Of a stretch of 64,000 nt of DNA, positions 25,525 to 34,426 are shown piece by piece (positions within the stretch are counted from its first letter, which is position 1; every line of letters starts with the position of its first letter). Below the pieces are notes generated by a model, which had not been told where the DNA came from, ran no database searches, and worked only from the letters and a program-made list of their open reading frames with translations. Where the stretch lies: contig NZ_CP073747.1 in NCBI RefSeq assembly GCF_024398015.1, positions 1,932,501 through 1,996,500 on the forward strand, in the 5' to 3' direction. Source of the DNA: Kordiimonas sp. SCSIO 12610 (lineage in GTDB: Bacteria; Pseudomonadota; Alphaproteobacteria; Sphingomonadales; Kordiimonadaceae). The translations under genes and the position numbers were made by a program.

Positions 25525-25577
25525 AAATTAGTGAGTATTGTTATACAAGTTAATAACGTTATGCAAGTCACTAATTT
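25525..25577. promoter_or_regulatory. Double operator in the divergent oxygenase/thiolase promoter
   Basis: Two direct copies of GTTATRCAAGT (25540 and 25558, 18 bases apart) lie inside a perfect 10-bp inverted repeat AAATTAGTGA / TCACTAATTT (25525-25534 and 25568-25577). The same core occurs once next to the tandem HxlR gene, which marks this as its likely second target. Confidence 0.55.
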
Positions 25578-25589
25578 GAGGTTTTTGAT

Positions 25590-26825
25590 ATGAGCAAGCG
25601 CGTATATATTCTTGGTGGTGATCAATCTGACTTTGCCATGAACTGGAACAGGCAAGGGTTGGCCTTATATGATTTATTATCCCAAACGGTCTTGAACGCG
25701 CTCGACAAAACTCATCTTAAAGCTTCAGATATTGAGACCATTCACATCGGTAATTTCGCGGCAGAACTGTTCGCGGGCCAAGGAAATATGGGTGGTTTCT
25801 TCCCACATATAGACCCTGGGTTTGCGGGCATACCGACGAGCAGGCATGAAGGCGCTTGCGCGTCTGGTTCACTTGCGATCTTGGCAGCGATGGCAGAAAT
25901 TGAAGCTGGTCGGTACGACTTGGCCTGTGTTGCAGGCGTTGAATATATGCGGAATGTGTCCGGCCAAAAAGCGGCGGATTACCTGGCCCCCGCGGCATGG
26001 GCACATGTGGAAACTGATAGCAGGCAATATGTTTGGCCCGCCCTGTTTTCCAACATTGCCGAACGATATGACGAGAAATATGGCCTTAAGCGTGAACATT
26101 TAGCTACAATTTCAAAGAAAAATTTTGCAAATGCACGAAGAAACCCACGCGCACAAGCGCGCAATTGGTCCTTCACAGACGACAGCTTTGAAGCCAATAA
26201 TGACACAAATCCGATCGTAGAAGGTTGGATGCGTAGAAGCGACTGCGGCCAAGTGACTGACGGGTCCGCGGTTATTTTCCTCGCGAGCGAAAGTAAGGCC
26301 AAAGAGTATGCAGACGCCAATAATATACCTTTAGAGAGTTTGCCTTATATAAAAGGCTGGGGCCAAACAACCGCGCCAATGAAACTCGCTACCAAATTTG
26401 AGCAGGCGCCTGAAAACGATTACATGTTCCCGTATATTCGCAAAGCCATTACCGACGCATACAGACGTGCGGATATTTCCGGCCCAGATATGCTCGATGG
26501 TATCGAAACCCATGATTGTTTCTCTATCACCGAATATATGGCGATCGAGCATTTTGGCATAACCGCCCCCGGGAAGGCATGGCAAGCCATCGAAGACGAA
26601 AAACTAACCTTCAATGGCGCGCTGCCAATGAATGCGTCCGGCGGGCTTATCGGCCTTGGTCATCCTGTCGGCGCTACGGGCATTCGCATGATGCTGGACG
26701 CCTATAAGCAAACGCGCGGCCTTGCAGGTGAAATGCAGGTAGAAGGCGCAAAAACATATGCGACCTACAATGTAGGCGGCTCAGGAACTACAAATGTCAG
26801 CTTTGTGGTTCATGCCGCAGCCTAA
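25590..26825 (+). CDS. SCP2/thiolase-like acetyl-CoA acetyltransferase
   Basis: A 411-residue thiolase-superfamily protein. The nucleophile Cys is in HEGACASGSLA (about residue 90) and the His motif is GGLIGLGHPVGATGIRM (about 350). In the C-terminal motif the usual Cys is replaced (NVGGSGTTN), as is common in SCP2-type thiolases that cleave branched or sterol side-chain substrates. GAGG precedes the ATG. It is divergent from the carotenoid oxygenase and probably shares its regulation. The exact substrate is unknown. Confidence 0.85.
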   Translation: MSKRVYILGGDQSDFAMNWNRQGLALYDLLSQTVLNALDKTHLKASDIETIHIGNFAAELFAGQGNMGGFFPHIDPGFAGIPTSRHEGACASGSLAILAAMAEIEAGRYDLACVAGVEYMRNVSGQKAADYLAPAAWAHVETDSRQYVWPALFSNIAERYDEKYGLKREHLATISKKNFANARRNPRAQARNWSFTDDSFEANNDTNPIVEGWMRRSDCGQVTDGSAVIFLASESKAKEYADANNIPLESLPYIKGWGQTTAPMKLATKFEQAPENDYMFPYIRKAITDAYRRADISGPDMLDGIETHDCFSITEYMAIEHFGITAPGKAWQAIEDEKLTFNGALPMNASGGLIGLGHPVGATGIRMMLDAYKQTRGLAGEMQVEGAKTYATYNVGGSGTTNVSFVVHAAA

Positions 26826-26879
26826 ATCGTGGGCCCCTATCGATTCAAAATGCCTAAAAGCTAGCTATTAAGCTGCAAA

Positions 26880-27422
26880 TTAGAAAGGGTTTATGGTGAA
26901 CCCCATTTGCTGCAACAGCGCATGAGCTGTCATTGCTGACAATGACATTTTGACATCCGGTAGAAGGTCATCCACATTAACCCCCTGATATGTAGCGCTT
27001 TGCCCGCATATATATATTTTCACATTATGCTTTTGGAGTTCAGAAATAAGCGATTTGTTCGAGTTACTCTGCCCATTTTTATCGCCGTATTTTTCATCGT
27101 TCACAAAATCAAAAACAGCTGATCCATGAACGACTAACGCGAGCTCAATATCTTTGGCAGGAACACCATTTGCCACATGCATATTCAGAAAACGAGCCAC
27201 GCTTTCGAGTTTCCGGTTGATAGTGCCCGCATCCGCTTGTTTAGTCAGATCAAAGCTTACTTTAAACTTAGTGCCATCAGGAATAGCCATTGCCCCTTTA
27301 ACACGCGCAACAGGACCGTAATCCGTAATCAATGGCCCTGTTTTAAACTTGTCAGATTGTGCAAAGGTAATGTCAGAATTGATTAATACCAAACCCAACA
27401 TAAACAATACATGTGAACGCAT
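26880..27422 (-). CDS. Periplasmic DsrE-family protein
   Basis: A 180-residue protein with a signal peptide (cleavage after TFAQ) and a DsrE/DsrF-like domain. The domain shows the VVHGSAVFDFV strand, a helix SLISELQKHNVKIYICGQS with the conserved Cys (about residue 138), and a C-terminal SAMTAHALLQQMGFT. Periplasmic members of this family are linked to sulfur-compound handling. The gene stands alone, convergent with the thiolase and divergent from the glycerol transporter operon. Confidence 0.7.
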   Translation of the reverse strand: MRSHVLFMLGLVLINSDITFAQSDKFKTGPLITDYGPVARVKGAMAIPDGTKFKVSFDLTKQADAGTINRKLESVARFLNMHVANGVPAKDIELALVVHGSAVFDFVNDEKYGDKNGQSNSNKSLISELQKHNVKIYICGQSATYQGVNVDDLLPDVKMSLSAMTAHALLQQMGFTINPF

Positions 27423-27555
27423 CTATTTTTCCCCATCATTTTCAAAACCAAGATAACACCGAAAATATAGCATCACTGAAATTTAATTTAAGTGATTAAT
27501 GACAACCCCGAAACTATGTGCTTTACATATAACGGGATTATATGAGGGAACTTAC

Positions 27556-28578
27556 GTGTCATTGAGTGTTCGAAACATCGATTTAACAGTCGATAATGAA
27601 ACTTATCTTGCAGATATAAATGCTGACTTTTTACCCGGCATGTTCAACACTCTTTTGGGGCCTACACTGTCTGGCAAAACTTCACTTTTAAGGGTACTCG
27701 CTGGCCTGGATAAGCCCGATCACGGGGAAGTGGCATTGAACGGCGTAGATATTACATCTGCTCCTGCAAAGAAAAGAAATGTTGCCTTCGTCTATCAGCA
27801 GTTCATCAATTACCCGGCCTTTTCAGTTTTTGAGAATATTGCCTCCCCGTTAAAGGTAGCAAGCGTACCGCCCTCAGAAATTAAAGCGCGCGTAGAAAAA
27901 ATTGCTGAACTCGTTAAAATAGAAAATTACCTCAGCCGAAAACCATCCGAGCTATCTGGCGGGCAACAACAAAGGGTTGCCCTCGCCCGTGCGCTCGTTC
28001 GTGAAGCCGATATTGTTCTACTCGACGAGCCTCTTGGCAATCTGGATTACAAGTTACGGGAAGAATTGCGTGAAGAACTTCCAAAACTTTTCAAGCAAAC
28101 TAATTCTATTGTTGTTTACGCAACGACTGAACCAGAAGAAGCATTAATGTTGGGTGGAACTGTTACGCTCATGTCTGAAGGTCGTATTCTCCAACACGGC
28201 AAGACCATGCATGCTTACAATAACCCAAACAGTTTAAATGCCGCCCTAACCTTTTCTGATCCACCAATCAATATATTCGACGGTATTTTTATAAACATTG
28301 CTAACGCACACACAATTGGAGTTCGTCCACATCACATTAAACTATCCCGTTCTGAGAAGGATGATATCAAAATTACGGCAACTGTTTTCTTGAGTGAAAT
28401 AACTGGATCTGAAACCTATGTGCATGTGGCCAACAATGATAATCGCTGGATTTTGAGCGTAAGCGGAGTGCATCAATTTAACAGCGGTGAGGAACTGGAC
28501 TTATATATAAATTCAAAGAATTTCCTGTGCTTCGACGAAGACGGTAACGCCATAGCAATCAATAGAGAGAGCGCATAA
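27556..28578 (+). CDS. glpS: Glycerol-type ABC transporter ATPase 1 (GlpS-like)
   Basis: A 340-residue carbohydrate-type ABC ATPase. I chose GTG 27556 because GAGGGA lies 7 bases upstream and it gives the normal family N-terminus; the frame stays open to ATG 27499. The Walker A is degenerate (GPTLSGKTS, about residue 36-44), the signature is LSGGQQQRVALARAL, the Walker B is IVLLDEPLGNLD, and the C-terminal TOBE-like region holds GVRPHHIKL. It is the first gene of an ordered GlpS-T-P-Q-V set, as in rhizobial glycerol uptake. The gene names are given by order and similarity as I recall them. Confidence 0.75.
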   Translation: MSLSVRNIDLTVDNETYLADINADFLPGMFNTLLGPTLSGKTSLLRVLAGLDKPDHGEVALNGVDITSAPAKKRNVAFVYQQFINYPAFSVFENIASPLKVASVPPSEIKARVEKIAELVKIENYLSRKPSELSGGQQQRVALARALVREADIVLLDEPLGNLDYKLREELREELPKLFKQTNSIVVYATTEPEEALMLGGTVTLMSEGRILQHGKTMHAYNNPNSLNAALTFSDPPINIFDGIFINIANAHTIGVRPHHIKLSRSEKDDIKITATVFLSEITGSETYVHVANNDNRWILSVSGVHQFNSGEELDLYINSKNFLCFDEDGNAIAINRESA

Positions 28579-28579
28579 A

Positions 28580-29662
28580 ATGGCGACAATCCATTTAAAG
28601 AATATCGCGCATTCGTATGATACCTCAAATCACCCTTCTGATTATGCCCTCAAGCCCATGGATCATATATGGGAAGACGGAAAAACATATGCCCTGTTAG
28701 GGCCTTCAGGGTGCGGAAAAACAACGCTATTAAATATCATTTCCGGTCTGTTAAGCCCAAGTGAGGGTGAGGTTTATTTCGATAATAAAAACATCACAGA
28801 CGAGCCAACAGAAAACCGGAATATAGCGCAGGTTTTTCAATTTCCTGTAATTTATGACACCATGACGGTTAGGCAAAACCTTGCATTCCCTTTAAAAAAC
28901 CGAAAAATCTCATCAGAGACGATAGAGACTAAGATTATGCAGATTGCTGAAATGCTTGGACTTTCAGCTATTCTTGACCAACGGGCCAATAACCTATCCT
29001 CTGACGCAAAACAGATAATATCGCTTGGGCGCGGCCTTATTCGCGATGATGTTAATGCCATTCTTTTTGATGAACCCCTAACGATGATTGATCCGCATAA
29101 AAAATGGCAATTACGATCAAAACTGAAGGAACTTCATCAACAATTTGGCTTCACTATGGTCTATGTTACCCATGACCAAACCGAAGCCATGACATTCGCT
29201 AACCATATCGTTGTCATGAAAGACGGTGAAATCCTTCAGATAGGTACTCCCGCTGATCTGTTTGAACGCCCCCAGCATACTTTTGTCGGCCACTTTATCG
29301 GCTCACCTGGCATGAATTTTCTACCTGTATCTGTGGTGGGGAACACTGCCCAACTTGGGCCGTACACTGTTCCCCTCAGTCAATCCTATAGTGACCTAAG
29401 TTCTGGCAACATCCTCCTCGGAATAAGACCTGAATTTGTCAGCATAACATCACCTGAGGACTCATCAATAATGGGATGTGTGAGTAAAGTCGAAGATTTG
29501 GGCAAACATAAAATTGTACGCCTGATGATTGATGACAATCCAGTAGCAGCAATTTTGCCTGAAGAAGAAACATTATCCGGCGATACTGTTGGTGTGAACT
29601 TTAAGCCAGAAAATACCTTGATCTATCAAGATGATATCCTGGTTACGGGGAGCAAGATATGA
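28580..29662 (+). CDS. glpT: Glycerol-type ABC transporter ATPase 2 (GlpT-like)
   Basis: A 360-residue ABC ATPase one base after the first ATPase gene. The Walker A GPSGCGKTT (about residue 45) is intact, but the ABC signature is degenerate (LSSDAKQIISLGRGL instead of LSGGQ), as is known for this GlpT type. Walker B is AILFDEPLTMID and the switch His is in YVTHDQTEAMTF. With GlpS it should form a heterodimer with unequal ATP sites. Its stop overlaps the ATG of the permease gene. Confidence 0.75.
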   Translation: MATIHLKNIAHSYDTSNHPSDYALKPMDHIWEDGKTYALLGPSGCGKTTLLNIISGLLSPSEGEVYFDNKNITDEPTENRNIAQVFQFPVIYDTMTVRQNLAFPLKNRKISSETIETKIMQIAEMLGLSAILDQRANNLSSDAKQIISLGRGLIRDDVNAILFDEPLTMIDPHKKWQLRSKLKELHQQFGFTMVYVTHDQTEAMTFANHIVVMKDGEILQIGTPADLFERPQHTFVGHFIGSPGMNFLPVSVVGNTAQLGPYTVPLSQSYSDLSSGNILLGIRPEFVSITSPEDSSIMGCVSKVEDLGKHKIVRLMIDDNPVAAILPEEETLSGDTVGVNFKPENTLIYQDDILVTGSKI

Positions 29663-30534
29663 ACCGTAAACTTAATCAAAGGGCCTGGTTTCTCGTCTTA
29701 CCAGTGTTTTTGCTGGTTGCCTTTTCGGCCATCATTCCCTTGATGACTGTCGTCAATTATTCAGTTCAGGATAGCTTTGGTGGCAATGAGTTTTTCTGGG
29801 TTGGTTCAGAATGGTTTTCCGAAATTTTAAATTCTGATCGGTTTCATTCTGCACTTGGTCGTCAGCTTTTATTTTCCACCATTATTCTTTTGATCGAAAT
29901 TCCGCTTGGTATTTTCATCGCGCTCAAGATCCCGAAACACGGCTGGACAGTATCGCTTTGCCTCGTTCTTATGGCACTTCCCCTTCTTATTCCCTGGAAT
30001 GTGGTTGGGACAATCTGGCAAATTTTTGCCCGCGAAGATATCGGCCTTTTGGGGTATGTGCTCGCAAATTTAGGCATCGATTATAATTATACGCAAAACT
30101 CCACGGATGCGTGGATTACAATCGTCGTGATGGATGTTTGGCACTGGACCAGCCTTGTTGTTCTTCTTTGTTATGCAGGGCTATCATCAATTCCTGACGC
30201 CTATTATCAGGCGGCGAAGATTGATGGAGCATCAAAATGGGCGACCTTCCGCTATATACAATTACCCAAGCTCAAACATGTTCTTTTGATCGCTGTGTTA
30301 CTTAGGTTCATGGATAGCTTCATGATTTACACGGAGCCATTCGTGGTCACGGGTGGCGGTCCCGGTAACGCGACAACATTCCTCTCGATTGACCTTGTTA
30401 AAATGGCGATTGGTCAATTTGATGTCGGCCCGGCGGCCGCATTCTCGCTCATCTATTTCCTTATTGTCTTATTACTCAGTTGGGTTTTCTATACCGTTAT
30501 GACCGCAAACGACGGAAAGGGAGAGGCATCTTGA
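29659..30534 (+). CDS. glpP: Glycerol-type ABC transporter permease 1 (GlpP-like)
   Basis: A 291-residue inner-membrane permease of the sugar family with six predicted helices. The cytoplasmic EAA loop reads YYQAAKIDGASKWATFRYIQLP (Ala-Ala-x-x-Asp-Gly-Ala core) at about residue 185-206. It overlaps the ATPase 2 gene by 4 bases (ATGA), and the next permease gene by 4 bases. Confidence 0.8.
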   Translation: MNRKLNQRAWFLVLPVFLLVAFSAIIPLMTVVNYSVQDSFGGNEFFWVGSEWFSEILNSDRFHSALGRQLLFSTIILLIEIPLGIFIALKIPKHGWTVSLCLVLMALPLLIPWNVVGTIWQIFAREDIGLLGYVLANLGIDYNYTQNSTDAWITIVVMDVWHWTSLVVLLCYAGLSSIPDAYYQAAKIDGASKWATFRYIQLPKLKHVLLIAVLLRFMDSFMIYTEPFVVTGGGPGNATTFLSIDLVKMAIGQFDVGPAAAFSLIYFLIVLLLSWVFYTVMTANDGKGEAS

Positions 30535-31328
30535 AATCCATACGCCTGACCCTTGTATTATATATTGCGTTTCTGATGATCCCGCTTTACTGGCTCATAA
30601 ACATGTCGCTTAAGACCAACACAGAGATATTAGGGGGCTTTTCGCTTTGGCCCAATGATCCAACACTCGCCAACTACATAACAATTTTCACTGATGCCAG
30701 CTGGTATATGGGGTATGTGAACTCGACGATTTATGTAGCGCTAAACACTATAATATCACTCGCCGTTGCCTTACCAGCCGCATACGCATTTTCACGCTAC
30801 CGTTTTATGGGGGATAAGCATTTATTTTTCTGGCTTTTAAGCAATAGAATGGCGCCTCCTGCTGTATTTGTCCTTCCCTTTTTTCAGCTTTACAGTTCAA
30901 TTGGTCTGTTTGATACCCATATCGCTGTGGCTCTCGCCCACTGCCTCTTCAATGTGCCACTCGCCGTCTGGATATTAGAGGGCTTCATGTCTGGCATTCC
31001 GAAAGAGATTGATGAAACAGCGCAAATTGACGGCTATAGTTTCGGCACTTTTTTCATCCGTATTTTTGTCCCACTGATTAAATCAGGGATCGGCGTTGCC
31101 GCCTTCTTCTGCTTCATGTTCAGTTGGGTGGAACTGTTGATTGCTCGCACGTTAACATCAGTGGACGCAAAGCCTATTGCTGCCGTTATGACACGAACCG
31201 TATCAGCATCTGGCCTCGATTGGGGGGTATTGGCCGCGGCTGGCGTCCTAACCATCGTTCCAGGCGCGATTGTGATCTGGTTTGTCCGAAACCATATCGC
31301 CAAGGGCTTTGCCCTAGGGCGGGTATAG
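30531..31328 (+). CDS. glpQ: Glycerol-type ABC transporter permease 2 (GlpQ-like)
   Basis: A 265-residue permease. TTG 30531 overlaps the upstream stop as TTGA and has GGAGAGGC in front, so I prefer it to the upstream in-frame start at 30480, which would lie wholly inside the previous gene. Six helices are visible, and the EAA loop IPKEIDETAQIDGYSFGTFF sits at about residue 150-170. This glpQ is the transporter permease name, unrelated to the E. coli phosphodiesterase of the same symbol. Confidence 0.8.
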   Translation: MKSIRLTLVLYIAFLMIPLYWLINMSLKTNTEILGGFSLWPNDPTLANYITIFTDASWYMGYVNSTIYVALNTIISLAVALPAAYAFSRYRFMGDKHLFFWLLSNRMAPPAVFVLPFFQLYSSIGLFDTHIAVALAHCLFNVPLAVWILEGFMSGIPKEIDETAQIDGYSFGTFFIRIFVPLIKSGIGVAAFFCFMFSWVELLIARTLTSVDAKPIAAVMTRTVSASGLDWGVLAAAGVLTIVPGAIVIWFVRNHIAKGFALGRV

Positions 31329-31337
31329 GAGGCCATC

Positions 31338-31619
31338 ATGGATTTATCGTGGATGGGATGGACACCGTTTACCGCAACATTCTTCGGCGTGATTGCGGGC
31401 TTACTCATCATCATGATCATATGGGAAACATTGAAACCCGGCGGCGCCCCTAGAAACGGCATTCTGGGTTTTGAAACGACACGCGGTGATCGTCTGTTTA
31501 TATTCTTGCTTGGGAGCGCCTTCATCCACATCGGGTGGCTGTTTTTCGCGAGCGGAATTTTGTGGTGGGCGCTTGCAATTTCCTTTGTTTACGGATTAGC
31601 TGTATTTAAGTGGGTTTAG
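31338..31619 (+). CDS. DUF2160-type small membrane protein of the glycerol transporter
   Basis: A 93-residue protein with three hydrophobic helices, starting at ATG 31338 behind a perfect AGGAGG. The sequence (PNGILGFETTRGDRLF-like block at about 40-53) matches the DUF2160 proteins regularly found between the permease and binding-protein genes of glycerol ABC operons. It is probably an accessory membrane subunit; no biochemical role is established that I know of. Confidence 0.75.
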   Translation: MDLSWMGWTPFTATFFGVIAGLLIIMIIWETLKPGGAPRNGILGFETTRGDRLFIFLLGSAFIHIGWLFFASGILWWALAISFVYGLAVFKWV

Positions 31620-31650
31620 CTTGATACCCTGAATTTATTGGAGCCTGTTT

Positions 31651-33381
31651 ATGATTAAAAATCTTTCTTGCGCTGTTTCAATGACTGTTCTTTTGGCGTT
31701 TGCACCGCTCGGTGCTGACGAAACAGCAGCAAAAAAATGGATCGACAGTGAATTTGATTTATCAACACTATCGAAGGCTGAACAAATACAGGAAATGCTG
31801 TGGTTCATCGATGCAGCCAAACCATTTCAGGGTATGGAAATCAATGTTGTTTCTGAAACGCTGACAACGCACGAGTATGAAGCACAGGTTCTTGCGAAAG
31901 CATTTTTTGAAATCACAGGTATCAAGGTCAATCACGACCTTATCGGCGAAGGAGATGTGGTTGAAAAACTGCAAACCCAAATGCAATCTGGTCGCAACAT
32001 CTATGATGCCTATATCAACGATAGCGACCTCATTGGCACTCATTATCGTTACCAACAGGTTCGCAACCTAACCGACTGGATGGAGGGTGAAGGTGCAAGC
32101 GTCACCCTGCCGACGCTTGATATCGATGACTTTATCGGAAAATCCTTCACAACAGCGCCCGACGGTAAATTGTACCAATTGCCTGATCAGCAATTTGCTA
32201 ACCTTTATTGGTTCCGGTATGACTGGTTCACCAACCCGGATATCAAGGCCCAGTTCAAAGCAAAATATGGCTATGACCTCGGTGTGCCGATCAACTGGTC
32301 TGCGTACGAAGATATCGCCAATTTCTTCACCAACGACGTTAAGGAAATTAACGGCGAGCGCGTCTATGGTCATATGGATTACGGTAAAAAAGATCCGTCC
32401 CTTGGTTGGCGCTTCACAGACGCCTGGTTATCTATGGCTGGCGCTGGTGATAAGGGCCTTCCGAACGGTAAGCCTGTTGACGAATGGGGCATCCGGGTTG
32501 AAGGGTGTAGCCCGGTGGGCTCTAGTGTATCAAGGGGTGGTGCTACAAACAGTCCAGCCGCCGTTTATTCTGTGACCAAATATATCGATTGGCTTAAGAA
32601 TTACGCCCCGCCCGTTGCAAGCGGCATGACCTTCAGCGAAGCAGGCCCCGTACCAGCACAAGGATCAATCGCACAACAGATTTTCTGGTATACGGCCTTC
32701 ACTGCCGACATGGTGAAGCCCGGCATCCCTGTTATGGACGGCAACAAACCCAAATGGCGGATGGCCCCTTCCCCGCGCGGCGCGTACTATGAAGATGGTA
32801 CAAAGCTTGGGTACCAGGACACAGGTGCATGGACACTAATGAAATCAACACCTACCAAACGCGCGCAGGCTGCATGGCTTTATGCTCAGTTCACGGTTTC
32901 CAAAACAGTATCCCTGAAGAAAAGCCATGTTGGACTTACCTTTATCCGCGAGAGTGATATCTGGGACGAGAGCATGAGTGAACGCGCACCTTCGCTTGGC
33001 GGTCTTATTGAATTTTACCGTTCAAACTCTCGCGTTCTCTGGACACCAACAGGCACTAACATTCCTGATTACCCGCGCCTTGCGCAGCTTTGGTGGCAGG
33101 ACATTGGTGACGCGATTTCAGGCGAGAAAACACCGCAGGAAGCGATGGATAATCTCGCGCGTTCACAGGACCGTATCCTCCAGCGCTTAGAACGCGCCAA
33201 CGTACAGAAGGTTTGTGGCCCTAAATTGAATGACCGCAGAGATCCTGACTATTGGTTAAACCAGCCCGGTTCGCCAAAAGCGAAATTAGACAATGAAAAA
33301 CCACAAGGCATCACCGTTGACTATGACGAATTGATCAAATCGTGGGAGGCGACGCCAAAGCCTGCTGGTGTTGGGGAGTAA
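31651..33381 (+). CDS. glpV: Glycerol-type ABC solute-binding protein (GlpV-like)
   Basis: A 576-residue periplasmic binding protein with a signal peptide (cleavage near FAPLGA). It is longer than usual sugar-binding proteins, which is characteristic of GlpV. Family features include EYEAQVLAKAFFEITGIKV near residue 73 and an ERVYGHMDYGKKDPS region near 235. It completes the transport system. No glycerol kinase, glycerol-3-phosphate dehydrogenase or GlpR gene is adjacent, unlike many rhizobial loci. Confidence 0.8.
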   Translation: MIKNLSCAVSMTVLLAFAPLGADETAAKKWIDSEFDLSTLSKAEQIQEMLWFIDAAKPFQGMEINVVSETLTTHEYEAQVLAKAFFEITGIKVNHDLIGEGDVVEKLQTQMQSGRNIYDAYINDSDLIGTHYRYQQVRNLTDWMEGEGASVTLPTLDIDDFIGKSFTTAPDGKLYQLPDQQFANLYWFRYDWFTNPDIKAQFKAKYGYDLGVPINWSAYEDIANFFTNDVKEINGERVYGHMDYGKKDPSLGWRFTDAWLSMAGAGDKGLPNGKPVDEWGIRVEGCSPVGSSVSRGGATNSPAAVYSVTKYIDWLKNYAPPVASGMTFSEAGPVPAQGSIAQQIFWYTAFTADMVKPGIPVMDGNKPKWRMAPSPRGAYYEDGTKLGYQDTGAWTLMKSTPTKRAQAAWLYAQFTVSKTVSLKKSHVGLTFIRESDIWDESMSERAPSLGGLIEFYRSNSRVLWTPTGTNIPDYPRLAQLWWQDIGDAISGEKTPQEAMDNLARSQDRILQRLERANVQKVCGPKLNDRRDPDYWLNQPGSPKAKLDNEKPQGITVDYDELIKSWEATPKPAGVGE

Positions 33382-33422
33382 TCCCAGTAAGCTTACAAAG
33401 ACATAAGGCAGGAGTAAACGTT

Positions 33423-33872
33423 ATGACAAAACACATGAATATCATGTTTTTCGCCATAATGGCCTGCCTTATCCTACCAGTGCCGGTCCTAAAAGCGGCA
33501 GATGACAACACACCGGATAGTAAGTCTATACTGTCCGGTTACATAGACGCTTATAACCGCTGCGACCTCAAAACACTTGGTACATTCTTTCACGAAGATA
33601 TCGAATGGCTCAGTATAGAAGAAAGCCGATTGCAAATAACCTCAACAGGCAAGGAAACACTCCTGAGAGAGCTAGCGGACTATATGCAAAATGGCTGCAC
33701 GGTTAGAAGCGAATTATCCGAATGGTCTTTCAACGGTAAATTTGTTGCGGTTCGGGAGACCGCATTCTGGCAGTCAGCTGATCGCAAAACCCTGTCGCAG
33801 AGTGCAACCGCCGTTTATGAGTTAGAGAATAATAAAATCAGACGCGTCTGGTATTATCCGGCTGTCAAATAG
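33423..33872 (+). CDS. Secreted SnoaL/NTF2-like protein
   Basis: A 149-residue protein. ATG 33423 has GGAG upstream and yields a signal peptide (hydrophobic residues about 8-24, cleavage after LKA); the frame is open upstream into the binding-protein gene but without support. The rest reads as an NTF2-like cone fold: YIDAYNRCDLKTLGTFFHEDIEWLS followed by alternating strands. It could be a small-molecule-binding or isomerase-like protein. It lies 41 bases behind the transporter genes and may be co-transcribed. Confidence 0.6.
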   Translation: MTKHMNIMFFAIMACLILPVPVLKAADDNTPDSKSILSGYIDAYNRCDLKTLGTFFHEDIEWLSIEESRLQITSTGKETLLRELADYMQNGCTVRSELSEWSFNGKFVAVRETAFWQSADRKTLSQSATAVYELENNKIRRVWYYPAVK

Positions 33873-33898
33873 CCACCTATCGAATTTGGGAGGGGATC

Positions 33899-34417
33899 AT
33901 GAAGCGCTTATTAGGTATCATTTTAGTGGGGTCCGTATTGACGGCCACACACACTCTTGCTTCTTCAGCGGATGTCGTAACCGCATCAGCCGATCATTAT
34001 ACACTTCGGCAAGAAACTACATCGAAGCTTACACCCAATCAAGTATGGCAAAAGCTGATTAAGCCTGAAAGTTGGTGGCATCCTGATCACACCTATTCGG
34101 GAAAATCAGAGAACTTGTCATTAAGCGCAGAAGCTGGGGGCTTATGGCGCGAGGACTGGGATGGTGGATCGGTATTTCATGGTTCTGTCTTACTCGCCAA
34201 CCCCGGCAAGCAACTACGCTTAAACGCACCGTTTGGCCCCTTGCAGGAACTTGGTGTTAATGTGGTTTGGACCATTACCATTTCCGAGCATGAAGATGGC
34301 AGCAAAATTACCTTCGATGAAATCGCGAATGGAACAGAAGCGAGCAAACTTGATGCGCTTGCACCCGCTGTTGATTTTGTAAAAACTGAGGCGATCAATC
34401 GTCTGGCTGCGAACTAA
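33899..34417 (+). CDS. Secreted SRPBCC-fold protein
   Basis: A 172-residue protein with a signal peptide (cleavage near TLASS) and GGGAGGGG upstream of ATG 33899. The mature part fits the START/Bet v1-like SRPBCC family: a first strand, the helix LTPNQVWQKLIKPESWW, several strands, and a long C-terminal helix. This type binds hydrophobic ligands. It is convergent with the desaturase-family gene, with no obvious terminator in the 9-base gap. Confidence 0.65.
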   Translation: MKRLLGIILVGSVLTATHTLASSADVVTASADHYTLRQETTSKLTPNQVWQKLIKPESWWHPDHTYSGKSENLSLSAEAGGLWREDWDGGSVFHGSVLLANPGKQLRLNAPFGPLQELGVNVVWTITISEHEDGSKITFDEIANGTEASKLDALAPAVDFVKTEAINRLAAN

Positions 34418-34426
34418 CAGCACGCT

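Noticed and set aside
31034-31531. Minus-strand ORF of 165 codons
   Set aside because: It is a shadow of the permease and DUF2160 genes and has no RBS or family features.
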